A stretch of DNA of 17,417 nucleotides. Source: Kalaharituber pfeilii. Taxonomy: Eukaryota > Ascomycota > Pezizomycetes > Pezizales > Pezizaceae. Below, piece by piece: positions 1 through 8,188 of the stretch. The position numbers and the translations under genes are program-made. The notes beneath the pieces were generated by a model. The model worked only from the letters and a program-made list of their open reading frames with translations. It did not search any database and was not told where the DNA came from. Location: positions 1 to 17,417 of the forward strand of contig WHUZ01000260.1 of assembly GCA_015179045.1 (NCBI GenBank), written 5' to 3'. Each line of letters opens with the position of its first letter. Position 1 is the stretch's first letter.

Positions 1-431
1 ATATTTTCTAATCGAGTTAATGGACCATCTTGGTTGCACGTATGAGATATAGAATTGTAAAACACATTGAGCATGTTGAGCATGTTAAGCATGTTGAGTA
101 CGTTGAGTATGTATATGAAATGTAGGGTATACGGTATTGGGTACATTGAGTATATTGAGTACGTTGAGTGCGCATACGAAATATTGAACATATTGCATAC
201 ACACGAGCATAGTGAGCATGTTAAGCATGTTGAGAATGTTAAGTGCTCATATGAGATGGAGGGCATATTAGGGACATGTTGAGTACGTATATATATAACA
301 CATGAGGTGTATAACATATTATTGGGCATGTTATATACGCTTATGAGATGTAGGCACATTGAGCATAGTAAGTATGTTGAGTATGCATATATAAGATGTA
401 AGACATATTAGGCACATTAAGCATATTGAGC
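1..431. repeat. Degenerate satellite/minisatellite array, TTGAGCATG core
   Basis: The short core TTGAGCATG (variants TTGAGTACG, TTAAGCATG, TTGAGTATG) recurs throughout. It is organised in a longer, irregular unit of about 40-75 bp that begins near TATGAGATGTAGG, continues through CATATTAGGCACATTGAGC and ends near GTATGCATA. I count roughly seven such units, starting near positions 46, 115, 173, 248, 302, 342 and 389. Short open frames on both strands here are by-products of the repeat. The same unit reappears at 2400-2455, so the array was probably continuous before an insertion. Confidence 0.8.
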
Positions 432-699
432 GCCACTGACAACAACCACCTCAGGACAAGCATTTGGAAGCGACTCCATAACTACAACGTTCCCCACTGA
501 AATCTATATAGATTGAAAGCGCTTAGTGAGCCAAGTCCTTTGATCTAATTCTTATTCTCAAATACCCGATAGTATGAATTTCTCCCGTAGGGTAGCAGTC
601 ATAGCTTCCCATTAGTCGTGGCTGGGTGTGTGGAGGCTGTAAGGACAATGTGTGCAATTTATATGTATGATAGGTCCTTTTCAATATCGTGAGATATAT
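432..699. other. No recognisable feature
   Basis: This is mixed-composition sequence without a recognisable protein, RNA gene or repeat. Open frames on the - strand (for example 523-774) have no familiar motif and lack the composition of a conserved protein. It would be the 5' part of the A-tailed insertion. Confidence 0.5.
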
Positions 700-883
700 G
701 AATGTGAGCTGAATCTGACACTTACTATAGGCCCAATCGATGATATGAGAATGGCAGAATGAGGTCAATATCACAGGTATAGTGACTCATTACTGAGTCT
801 CTTTTAACATCAGAAAATCCCTGCCATGGCTTGGTACTGCAAGTGGGGTTCTGTGATGTAAAAAAAAAAAAAAAAAAAAAAAA
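700..883 (+). mobile_element. Short A24-tailed retroposon candidate (SINE-like size)
   Basis: A run of 24 adenines (860-883) is directly followed by TATCATGAAATATAT (884-898). Nearly the same 15 bp, TATCGTGAGATATAT, occurs at 685-699, with two G/A differences. An A tail bounded by such a pair is the signature of an RNA copy inserted by target-primed reverse transcription. The insert would be about 184 bp including the tail. I do not see good pol III A and B boxes, so it may be a SINE that lost its promoter, a 5'-truncated LINE or a processed transcript. Confidence 0.45.
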
Positions 884-904
884 TATCATGAAATATATAG
901 TGTC

Positions 905-999
905 TATGCCAAGAAACCATGGGGCGGCTATAGCACAAAATGTATAGCACCTATGCCAAGAAACCATAGAGCTACAAATACTCCATGGTTTCTTGGCAT
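905..999. repeat. Direct and inverted copies of a 15-16-bp motif
   Basis: TATGCCAAGAAACCAT occurs at 905-920 and again at 952-967, a 47-bp step. Similarity extends to both sides, so about 40 bp is tandemly repeated. The exact reverse complement ATGGTTTCTTGGCAT lies at 985-999. The second copy and the inverted copy can form a perfect 15-bp stem with a 17-nt loop (968-984). Function unknown. Confidence 0.75.
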
Positions 1000-1096
1000 G
1001 ATGAGAAGACGATGAGAAACCTTACTAGTAAGGAGAATATTTCCAGTGCTCAGGCAAGGGATTGGGGTTCAGCCCAATCACAGTAGTTCATACGAA

Positions 1097-1327
1097 GCTG
1101 TTGAGTTCTGTACCACCACCACCACCATCACCGCTATAGACACCAGCTAGCCCCAGCACGAAGAAAAGAAAGGGGAAGGCTCTAACTCCCAACTGGATGT
1201 ACGAAATCAAGCGCTGACTCAGCGATGAGAAGGCCAAAAAGATTGTATCATCTATGGGAGTACCACTAATGCCGACACCATCGCTGCCACCAGAACCATG
1301 GATGTCAGCACTACCACCATTTTTTTT
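1097..1327 (+). pseudogene. Broken coding fragment: proline-rich, then basic stretch
   Basis: One + strand frame reads a run of six prolines, then a Ser/Pro linker, a basic KKRKGK patch that could be a nuclear-localisation or RNA-binding signal, then TPNWMYEIKR and an acidic/lysine segment, and ends in PPEPWMSALPP. Two in-frame stops fall where CAG to TAG and TGG to TGA would explain them. I do not recognise the family. Its position upstream of the ORF1-like fragment in the same strand and insertion suggests the N-terminal part of a retroelement ORF1, but that is inference. Confidence 0.4.
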
Positions 1328-1869
1328 TATTTTTAATATCAATACTCACATGCCGCTCTATAGGCTATAGCGAGGGTTTATTAGAAAAAAAGAAAGACTA
1401 AGCTAAAACTTAAATACATGAGGCTCACGGTTCTCACTATGCTATAGGGATACAGCCAGCAGTCGTGCCTATCTCCATCCTCTCTTGGCTTCGTACTGGC
1501 TTGCCTTAAGCTATCTTCCTCCGAGTCACACCCTATCTGTATCTGTATGATTCTTCAAGTATATAAGCATAGAGCTGACCTTCTTGCCCTCTCCGATTAG
1601 TGTTTCCTTCTTCCTGAGCTATCGGATCCCAACAATCTTTTTTAGGTCTTTATTCACTGTCACTAGCTATTGTCATATATTTCCCAAATTCTTTCTTAAT
1701 ACTATCCCGTGTACGATGATACTGTGAATTTTGCTAGGGGCTTCGCTTTTTGTTAGGGGGCTGCGGAATCTCTGTAGTCTTGCTCTGTGAGGGGTTAGGG
1801 CACCACTGCTATCAAAAACTCTCACCCTGCTACCAAAACCCTCCAACAGCCCAAAGGGAAGAGCTAAGC
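1328..1869. other. Noncoding interval inside the A-tailed insertion
   Basis: No convincing protein is visible. A TATATAAG box occurs at 1560-1567, followed by a pyrimidine-rich stretch, which could be a promoter or an old LTR fragment, but no LTR ends or duplicate copy are seen in the window. From about 1800 a Thr/Pro-coding stretch leads into the gag-like fragment. Confidence 0.35.
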
Positions 1870-2250
1870 TTCCAATCCAAGAAAAAGCTTATCAGCACCA
1901 TGGGAAAAACACTTGGAAGGGCCCCACCACCACCACCTCTCTACCAACCACACCCAATGCCAACACTAGGGGGAAAGCCAGTATTGTGATACATAGTATC
2001 ACATTGAGGAAGGACCTAGGAAGGTCAAACAGTGGTTGGAAGCTGTGAATAAGGAGGTAGAGAAGATGAGGGGGATTCACTGGCTAAGGAAGAGAAATGT
2101 ATCAGAGAAGGAAGGTAAGAAAACTAGTTCAGTAGTAATTTATCTGAGAAGAGAGATGGATATCGAGAAGGTGAGGCTTAGTGAATGGTAGTACAAGTCA
2201 GTCTAGTATGAGTTAGAGAGGGGATAGAAGTAGGGGATCATACTGGGTAT
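1870..2250 (+). pseudogene. LINE ORF1 (gag-like) remnant, frameshifted
   Basis: The fragment reads Thr-rich (GPTTTTSLPTTPN), then KASIVIHSITLRKDLG. A -1 frameshift near 2020 is followed by VKQWLEAVNKEVEKMRGIHW, KKTSSVVIYLRREMD and a degenerate tail. The pattern of a short IVIH strand, a helix with W.EAVN, RGI.WL and SSVV.YL resembles, from memory, the gag-like ORF1 of Tad-type fungal LINEs, where it precedes zinc knuckles. No zinc knuckle follows here: the sequence degenerates near 2250 and reaches AATAAA and an A tail. The family call is by recall of motif style and should be tested by a profile search. Confidence 0.5.
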
Positions 2251-2334
2251 CACCCATATTATGGAGGAGGCTACAGGCACCACATGTATTTAGGTTGATA
2301 GTTGTATTAGTTTTGTCAGTATTTGTTCTTTCAT

Positions 2335-2397
2335 TAATAAAGATCCTCGCCATAGCCCATCGGGCAGCATGCAAGTATTAAAAAAAAAAAAAAAAAA
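2335..2397 (+). other. Polyadenylation signal and templated A tail
   Basis: AATAAA at 2335-2340 lies about 40 nt upstream of an 18-nt adenine run (2380-2397), the spacing expected if a polyadenylated RNA was reverse-transcribed into this site. It defines the 3' end and + orientation of the insertion beginning near 432. Confidence 0.65.
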
Positions 2398-2399
2398 CT

Positions 2400-2455
2400 A
2401 TATTGAGCATGCACATGAAATAAAGGATATTTTGAGCACATTGAGTACGTTGGGA
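2400..2455. repeat. Satellite array resumes
   Basis: Sequence directly after the A tail again has the TTGAGCATG core and the longer unit (CACATGAAATAAAGGATATT, TTGAGCACATTGAGTACGTTG) of positions 1-431. This makes 432-2397 an insertion into one array. Confidence 0.65.
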
Positions 2456-2770
2456 CGCTGGCGGCAGAATTACTTGCATTGTGGGTACAATGGAGGACTT
2501 GAGCACATTGTGGCACCAGCAGCAGGATTACTTGTATTATGTACCCTGAGGGCATAAAACTAGGTTTTGTAATACCAGGGACGTACTAAGGTAAAAAACC
2601 GATTTCATGGAGCGTGAGAGTGGCAAAAGTTAGAAGGCCAGAAAGTGCAGGACGCGACCATCATAAGGCAATGAGGTCAGGAATGCATGGGGCACTTGGG
2701 GTACTCAGGGCATAAACTATGTGTTGTGGCGCTAGGTACCGCATTATGATACAACCTATTTTTTGCTGAT
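2456..2770. other. Unassigned region with diverged direct repeats
   Basis: No gene is recognised. Two diverged direct repeats are visible. The first is GCAGAATTACTTGCATTGTG (about 2466) against GCAGGATTACTTGTATTATG (about 2521). The second is GGGCATAAAACTAGG (about 2550) against GGGCATAAACTATG (about 2709). The sequence reads less AT-rich than its surroundings. It replaces both the missing end of the copy A 3' LTR and the expected far side of LINE-1, so a deletion or rearrangement breakpoint lies near 2771. Confidence 0.45.
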
Positions 2771-3040
2771 GTATACAAAAATAGTACAGATGTAATATAA
2801 TGCTATGTACTAGTATATGTGTATATATATCAGCTTTTAAATAAGCTGAGTATATTGCAGACCTGGAGGTCATACCAAAAAGATTCGACCTACACTTCCT
2901 TAGTACTACCCTATTCGATAAATAAATGAGTCTACTACTAAGCCTAATAGGTGATCAGTCTAGTCTATTAGTATTAGTCTTATATAATAATTCAGAGTAA
3001 GTGTTCCCCAACATAGGTAAGTCTTACCATAGTTATAACA
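2771..3040 (-). repeat. Copy A 3' LTR, truncated (U3 part only)
   Basis: On the - strand it starts TGTTATAACTATGG at 3040 and matches the first 270 bp of the copy A 5' LTR (7919-8188), including the shared stretch AGACCTGCAATGTACTCAGC with small differences. Similarity stops near 2771, so the TATA region, R and U5 are missing. The short open frame 2661-2873 (-) is merely LTR sequence. Confidence 0.85.
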
Positions 3041-3056
3041 TTACCTCCCATTCTAG
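3041..3056 (-). other. Polypurine tract of copy A
   Basis: On the - strand AGAATGGGAGGTAA directly precedes the LTR start TGTTATAA. Copy B has AAATGGGGGGGTAA at the same place. Such a purine run primes plus-strand DNA synthesis and sets the 3' LTR boundary. Confidence 0.75.
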
Positions 3057-4235
3057 GGCACTTGTCTCAAGTGACAATTACTAAAAAGCTGAGAGCTAAC
3101 TATGATTGTGAGCAATGTAATTAGACCCAAAAGGGTTAAAAAAGGCCACTGATGTATCAGCATACCTTATGTGCAAGGTTCTATACAGATTTTTGATCAT
3201 CTGTGGCCAATGGTAAAGCTAGTATGTTTTTAAGTACTTATTCATTATCAGTGAGCTATTAAAAACCTTAATGAAGATCAAAACCCTATGGGAAAAATCT
3301 CTTTATAAGAAAAAGGTACTCATATCAAAAAATCATCTAAGTAGCTTAGCTGTAGCTATTGGACTGTAGGGTCCCAAGGCTTCCTCAGATGTCAGTCATA
3401 GAACCCTCTAACAGATTCCAATAATCTATTCAATTGGCTCCTCAGTATTATTATCTTTGTCATAGCTCTGCCAATAGACTATGTAAAGAGTGAAAGAGCT
3501 GTAATAGTGAGTCGATATAACAATAGAGCTGTAAGTGAACTCGGCTAGAGGTAGCCAAGTTACCTATCAATTCTATAGATCTGAGGGTAGTAGCAGTATA
3601 GAGTTAGAGTTCTATATCGAGTTTCAATATAATTTCTTTTCAGAGAGCTAAGGCAAATTGTGGTCCCTGGTTAGAGGTAATATAGTGAGATAGACCATAT
3701 TACCTGAAGATGTTATTGATGAAAGTGTTGGTATTATCTCCAAGTGTTTTTCTGCTGGTATATAGTATTATATTTTGGTGAGCTGGTCTATGACAACTGA
3801 AATATTGTTAAAGCCCTCGGTAGTTCTCTAACAAAGTCCATAACTATCTTCTCTAAGGCTTCCTACTAGTAGACACTAGCATAAGTCTAGTTTGCCTTAG
3901 ATGTCGGTTGGCTTTAGTCTTCCGGCAGGCTACATAACTAGTGATATAATCAGCCACTTAGTCTTTCCAGCCCTCTTAGTAGAAGTTTTGAGAGAGAAGT
4001 TTCTGTATTTAATGCACACCCTAATGTCAAGTTATATTACTGCCATGGCATTGTTATTGTCATAATACTTCCAGTTAATATTATTCTGATACCACAAGAC
4101 CCATTATCATTCTTTACTTATTCATTATAGTTGACTCTAGGGATATTAGTCTATACATCTTCCACTTTACTAGCTTATCGAGAGGGAGCATTCGCTCTGC
4201 TGTTAGGCTTTATCAGAACATATTTAATAACATAG
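3057..4235 (-). pseudogene. Copy A integrase remnant
   Basis: Fragments in shifting frames include a zinc-motif segment with YVACRKTKANRH (one Cys of the usual CxxC kept), a WTLLENYRGL-like catalytic start, and YITSNQGPQFA where Ty3/gypsy integrases normally have SDRGPQF. The second catalytic Asp therefore appears as Asn (an AAC codon). Many stop codons interrupt the frame. The C-terminal tail runs to the polypurine tract without a recognisable chromodomain. Copy B aligns along the whole stretch, except that it has lost 76 bp over the zinc motif. Confidence 0.75.
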
Positions 4236-4693
4236 TCGAATTCGAAAAGTTTCCAGTTTCTGGCTCTAGTTGGATTGTTAGCTGTTGAGGTGTTGTTTAG
4301 TAGTGAAGTACTTTAGTATATAGTAGTCAGTAAAGATAGTAAACTTAATTCCAAATAGCTCTATCCTCTATTTCTTATACAATCAAAGATTGCCAGTAGT
4401 TCGTTATTGTAGATAGAGTAGTTTCATTCAGCAGGGTCAGTATTCAGGAGTAGTAATCATATAGGTAAAGAATATAGTTTCAATAATATTATTTAAAGAC
4501 TTAAGACATCAGTGAGTACCTAGTCTGAGCACTCAGTTTCATAATTATAGGCAGGGATCGATTGAACTATCGTAGTCTGAGAGCACTCATAAACTTGTCT
4601 TTCTATAAAAGCAGCTCACTACTCTACACCTCCTAAATAAAGGGTATATTTCTAGTCAAGGCTTGTAAGCGGTCAGGTTGTAGCAGAGTAATT
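4236..4693 (-). pseudogene. Copy A RNase H remnant
   Basis: The segment follows the RT fingers-to-thumb motif NYY and contains IYNDELLAIFD, the conserved Glu-containing block of Ty3/gypsy RNase H (commonly NY..hdkELLAI). It is preceded by a mutated version of the ...Y.SRKL.PAE.NY motif. Stops and frameshifts are frequent. Copy B has IYDNELLAIFD at the corresponding place (13922-13956). Confidence 0.75.
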
Positions 4694-4789
4694 CAGAATA
4701 AATCGGTAGTAGTAGTTGGTAATGAGTTGGCAGTAGTAGTTGCAAATAAATTAGCAGTAATAATTGAGAAAGAATCGGTGGTAGTAGTT
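4694..4789 (-). repeat. Four tandem 24-bp units inside the copy A RT
   Basis: Read on the - strand, four adjacent 24-bp units (4789-4766, 4765-4742, 4741-4718, 4717-4694) each encode a variant of NYYxRFxL, followed by the normal continuation NYSATT. Related gypsy RTs have this motif once. Copy B carries two units (13598-13645). The unit is eight codons long, so the expansion is in frame. Confidence 0.85.
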
Positions 4790-5460
4790 TGCCAAGCCTA
4801 GACAAGCCTGCACCTCTTTCTTCTTTGGCTGTGGATAGTCACGAATGGTAGAGAGTTTGGCTGGGTCCATCTTAATCTCGAAGCTATTAATAAAATAACC
4901 AGGAAACATAGTTTCATGCATATGGCACTCGTACATGGCCAGCTTGACTGTAAGCCCATATTTGCTCAACTTTAGCAAGTACTTCTTCTACTTATCCTTT
5001 GATAGTCTTGTTCAGTTTTGCCTTCATAGGTCAAGATATCGCACAGATACCAAACAACTCTATCGATGTTGGTGAGAATCTCATTCATTACTTCCTAGAA
5101 GGAAGTGGGTGCACTAATGAATCTGAAAGGTATGACTGTATACTTCAAATAGGCCTTTGGATATGTTTGACAGCTATCTTTTATTTGTCGCTACCTTAGA
5201 TCTCTTAAGGAGTTTCAATATTAAAGGCAAAGAGTGTTTGTTTGGAATAGTAAGTTTGTTTAGTGCCCTATAATTAATACATGGTCAGAAGGACTCATCT
5301 TTCTTCTGAAAAAAAAAAAATTGGTAAAGCTGCTTTTTGACCTTAATCTTTGTATCTTCTTTATTGGTAGATGTTCATCGATATACCTCTAAAGGGCCTC
5401 ATCTTTTTCTTAAGTACACTAGACGATGAGAAGGCTTCACATTTGAGTTCTTAAAAGGGA
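4790..5460 (-). pseudogene. Copy A reverse transcriptase remnant
   Basis: The best-preserved stretch (4751-4978) reads ECHMHETMFPGYFINSFEIK, then KMDPAKLSTIRDYPQPKKKE and VQACLGLANYYHRF, a clear Ty3/gypsy RT palm/thumb segment (compare C.F....v.fLG..is..Gi.mdP.K...i..wp.P.....v..FLGla.yYRrFI). Upstream, the catalytic YLDD box is YLCD (5035-5049). Further upstream a degenerate KDESF...NYR.LN.LT.PNKH segment marks the fingers. Frameshifts and stops separate these blocks. The T-run at 5309-5320 falls in the segment before KDESF. Confidence 0.88.
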
Positions 5461-6165
5461 TTTCATGATTCCAACTTTGGTGAGAGAGTAAGCGGCATAC
5501 CTGTTGAGCAGAAAATATCAGAGTATCACAAGTAGTACTCGGGTGTGTCAATCAATAAAATATTACCCTCCTCAGAAGTGTCAATATCTTCAGAAAGAAT
5601 AGAAAGCAAATCAATACAGGTGTAAGAACCATCAAACATACTATGCTTCAAAATACCATTAACATAATTAATCGAAAAGTCATTAACAAGGACTCGGACA
5701 AACCAATGATGCATTCCCTGATATCTATAACTTCAGCTCAAAATCAAAGACAAATTCCTTACTCCCTTGATAAGAGTTCAAAATAAAAGAAGAAATAAAA
5801 TCAATAGAGACTTATCAGACTTTCCCAGAATGCTAATAAGATGCATATAATCAAAGGCAAACAAAGCAGAATCAGAAACCGAAATGCCAGAAAATAAAAA
5901 TGAAAATGAAAACGAAGTTTTTATAAAAATCATCACCTTGCATAATCTTCATAGGCCTAACTCGTGGCCTCAAACCCAATGCCAAAGAACAATGAACATG
6001 GAGACCGCACAGTCTACAATAGCCCTAATGGTCTTCCCAATTTTGAATTTTATCTCACAACTGATAGGGAGTCCTATATACTGAGCAGAGTCCCTATGTA
6101 CTCCAAGTCAGATAGTTCAGTAATCCTTTTAGATCTGTTGACAGCCTGTATTTTGAGGTAGCCAG
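5461..6165 (-). pseudogene. Copy A protease and PR-RT linker remnant
   Basis: Near 6020-6110 the - strand reads GLPISCEIKFKIGKTIRAIV followed by DCAVSMFIV. The I.ALvDsGAS-like context marks a retroviral-type aspartic protease, but the active-site D-S/T-G is DCA. The linker towards RT contains LLSILSEDIDTSEEGN inside the 62-codon open frame 5526-5714. Copy B has the related LLSILSDNTLEEGH, so this frame is element sequence rather than a host gene. Its role is unknown. Confidence 0.65.
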
Positions 6166-7541
6166 AGTCTGTCTTTATCTTCTTTTGAGCTAGGTCGAGA
6201 GCAGTTTCATGACTTCAGAGCATTTCACTTTCTCTTTGTCTTCTTTCTTTCGCTTCAGTTTGAGTTTCTACTACTTTTCTCATCTCCTACAGTTTTACCA
6301 TATCTTCTCTAGTATGCAATGACCTTATGGTTACTCTTGCTATACTTGATGCATTAGTTGCCTTTTTTCTGAATCATTGCTTCAGGTATGTCAATACTCT
6401 TCTTATTCTTTAAAAATAGAGGTGGCTGTATCGTAGAGCTGCTGCTGGAGGTGATGTTTGTTTTAGTGGTAGAAGGAGTGGAGTGCTTTTTCCTAGGCTT
6501 TCTAGGTATCGGCAATAGAAACTTCCATTAGTTCTAGTTACTTTGACAATCAGGATGACTGGCTAGAAGGTTCCAGACATCTCTGAATACTGGTGGAAAC
6601 ATAAGAAATAAGGATAGGATCAGAGATCTTCACCATATTATTGTACTAATACTTTATTGATTTCAGTTAAGAAATCCTGTATCTTACCCTACTGCTTATA
6701 TGTCTGAATCTTTTAAGCGGCCTCAATAATAGCTGAGGAGTCATGGAATGTTGTATGTAGTAGAGTGAAGGCCATGGCATATAAGGTCAAGAGGTTCTGA
6801 CAGAAAAAGGTAAGGGCAGGGCCCTTCAAATGAGAGGTTTCATTGTCATCAGTAATTCGTGAACTCCTGCTCTATCGTTGGACTAGGAAAGCAAGTCATC
6901 AAGCTCTTTTGCATTCTTATCAAACTTTTCTAGAGGAGTAATCTTTATAGGAAGTGAGGGAGGCCCCCATAGTATCAACTGATAGAGGAGGAGAAGGCAT
7001 TAGATCTTAGACTCAGCTGGAGCTGCATGGAGAGATATGAGTAGGAGGAAGGTCTCATAGTAATGATTGACTTATGAGGATAATGAGGAGGTGGAGGAGG
7101 AGAGAAAGGCCTCACGGCAGTGCTTGACTCGTGGGGAAAATGAAGAGGCATAGGGTCTTATACTCAATAAGAACTATGAGGTAGGGGATGAGGAAGAGAA
7201 GTACCCATACTATCAATACCTGACAAAGGAGATGCTTCAGGGGAGAGCCTTTCGGACCTGGGTAGACTAAGGAGGCTATGCTGGCTGCTGTAATATTTGA
7301 TCACACATACTTGCCAGTAGCTAGGCAATATAAATTATTGTGTTTTGCAGTTCTTGCTAGCTCTGAGAGAGAGGGGTAGATACATTACCTTGAGATACTT
7401 TTGCCAAGAGATCTATACTTACAGGCTCAGGCAATCTACATAGTGTTAGTATTCGCTTGCTCGTCATAGAGGTTGGTGACATCTTCAGGGAGAGATCTTT
7501 GAGGAAGAGGAGGCAGTGGATGAGCTTTCAGGTGCTGACAT
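6166..7541 (-). pseudogene. Copy A gag remnant
   Basis: Translation would start at ATG 7541-7539 with MSAPESSSTASSSS. Downstream are Ser/Pro/His-rich repeats (variants of PHESSTAVRPFSPPPPPHYP, about 7060-7170) and a core with PLEKFDKNAKELDDLL (about 6870-6950), the usual start of the gypsy gag core. A basic, Ser-rich C-terminal part leads to a Lys/Glu-rich segment (about 6200-6280). No CCHC zinc knuckle is seen. Stops and shifts break every block. Compared with copy B, extra segments of about 70 bp are present near 7300 and 7430, so one copy gained or lost sequence there. Confidence 0.7.
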
Positions 7542-7577
7542 TGTAGAGGTAGAGTAGTATGTGAAGGAGCAGTGTAA

Positions 7578-8188
7578 TGTTATGAGCGTAAGGGACTCGG
7601 CTTTGCCGTATATTAGAAATTGATGTTACAGCTATGGAGGTGTATATACAGTGGACTGGAAGGGCAGCTACTCGGCGTGGGTGTATAGTGGAGTAGAGTG
7701 ATTCATAGGTGTAGTAAGGGAATGATAGGTTCAGAGTTATAGAGAACTTAGAATACTGCTAGTGTCTTGATTCTTCTAACTATACTATCACTAGCCAGCA
7801 CTTATATAGACTTCAGCACAGTTATATATAACTAGTTAACAAATGAATAAATGACTGGCAATATAGCAATTTCTTATTAATAGCAATACCTATAGTAATA
7901 GGCACACATAATAGAAACATGCAAAAATAGTATGGACATAATATAATACTATGTACTAGTGCATGTGTACATATATTAGCTTTTAAATAAGCTGAGTACA
8001 TTGCAGACCTGGAGGTCATACCAAAAATATTTGACACATACTTCCTTAGCACTACTCTATTCAATAAATAAATGAATCTACTGCTAAGGCTAATAGGTGA
8101 TCAGTCTAGTCTATCAATATTGGTCTTATGTAATGATTCAGAATAAGTATTCTCCAATGTAGGTAAGTCTTACTGTAGCTATAATACA
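7578..8188 (-). repeat. Copy A 5' LTR
   Basis: On the - strand it begins TGTATTATAGC at 8188 and ends TCATAACA at 7578, giving 611 bp and near-inverted termini. Its R/U5 half matches the copy B LTRs closely, while U3 is shorter and differs. A TATATAAG promoter box lies at 7808-7801. An inner inverted copy of the LTR start (TGTTACAGCTATGG, 7624-7637 on +) mimics an LTR end 46 bp before the true one. The open frame 7822-8064 (-) is LTR sequence. Confidence 0.85.
7801..7808 (-). promoter_or_regulatory. LTR TATA box, copy A
   Basis: TATATAAG on the - strand is preserved at the same place in all three complete LTRs (10466-10473 and 16896-16903 in copy B), flanked by AAGTC and by GYGCYRGCT. It is the likely pol II promoter of the element. 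Confidence 0.65.

Larger units (their letters stand above)
432..2397 (+). mobile_element. A-tailed retroposon candidate carrying LINE ORF1-like remnants
   Basis: This block interrupts the satellite. Its right end has AATAAA (2335-2340), then 18 adenines (2380-2397), after which satellite sequence resumes. ATATTGAGC occurs on both sides (423-431 and 2400-2408), as expected for a target-site duplication, although the core TTGAGC is also part of the satellite, which weakens this evidence. Inside are two + strand protein-like fragments (1097-1327 and 1870-2250), the second resembling the gag-like ORF1 of fungal LINEs. No RT is visible, so an ORF1-only, non-autonomous element is possible. It could instead be several smaller insertions. 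Confidence 0.5.
2771..8188 (-). mobile_element. Ty3/gypsy LTR retrotransposon, copy A (degenerate)
   Basis: The element reads on the - strand: 5' LTR (7578-8188), gag, protease, RT, RNase H, integrase, polypurine tract, then a partial 3' LTR (2771-3040). RT followed by RNase H and then integrase is the Ty3/gypsy order. Every domain has stops and frameshifts, so it cannot be autonomous. It is homologous along its length to copy B (10027-17164), which is in the opposite orientation, but its LTR is shorter (611 against 708 bp) and differs in U3, so the two belong to different subfamilies. The right end abuts LINE-1 at CCTCT (8189-8193). The left target duplication cannot be checked because the 3' LTR is truncated. 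Confidence 0.9.

Noticed and set aside
1060..1080. Pol III B box (GGTTCAGCCC) of a SINE or tRNA
   Set aside because: Only a partial match to GGTTCGANTCC, no convincing A box at the right distance and no cloverleaf.
1088..1342. 84-codon - strand open frame, Gly-rich with a hydrophobic segment
   Set aside because: Antisense to a + strand frame that looks more protein-like (Pro run, KKRKGK patch) and continues in the orientation of the ORF1-like fragment; the Gly run is the shadow of CCA codons.
5309..5320. A-run as a retroposon tail
   Set aside because: It lies inside the copy A RT, where copy B also has a T/A-run at the corresponding site; no flanking duplication.
5526..5714. 62-codon - strand frame as an independent gene
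   Set aside because: A related sequence sits at the same place in copy B, so it belongs to the pol linker of the gypsy element.
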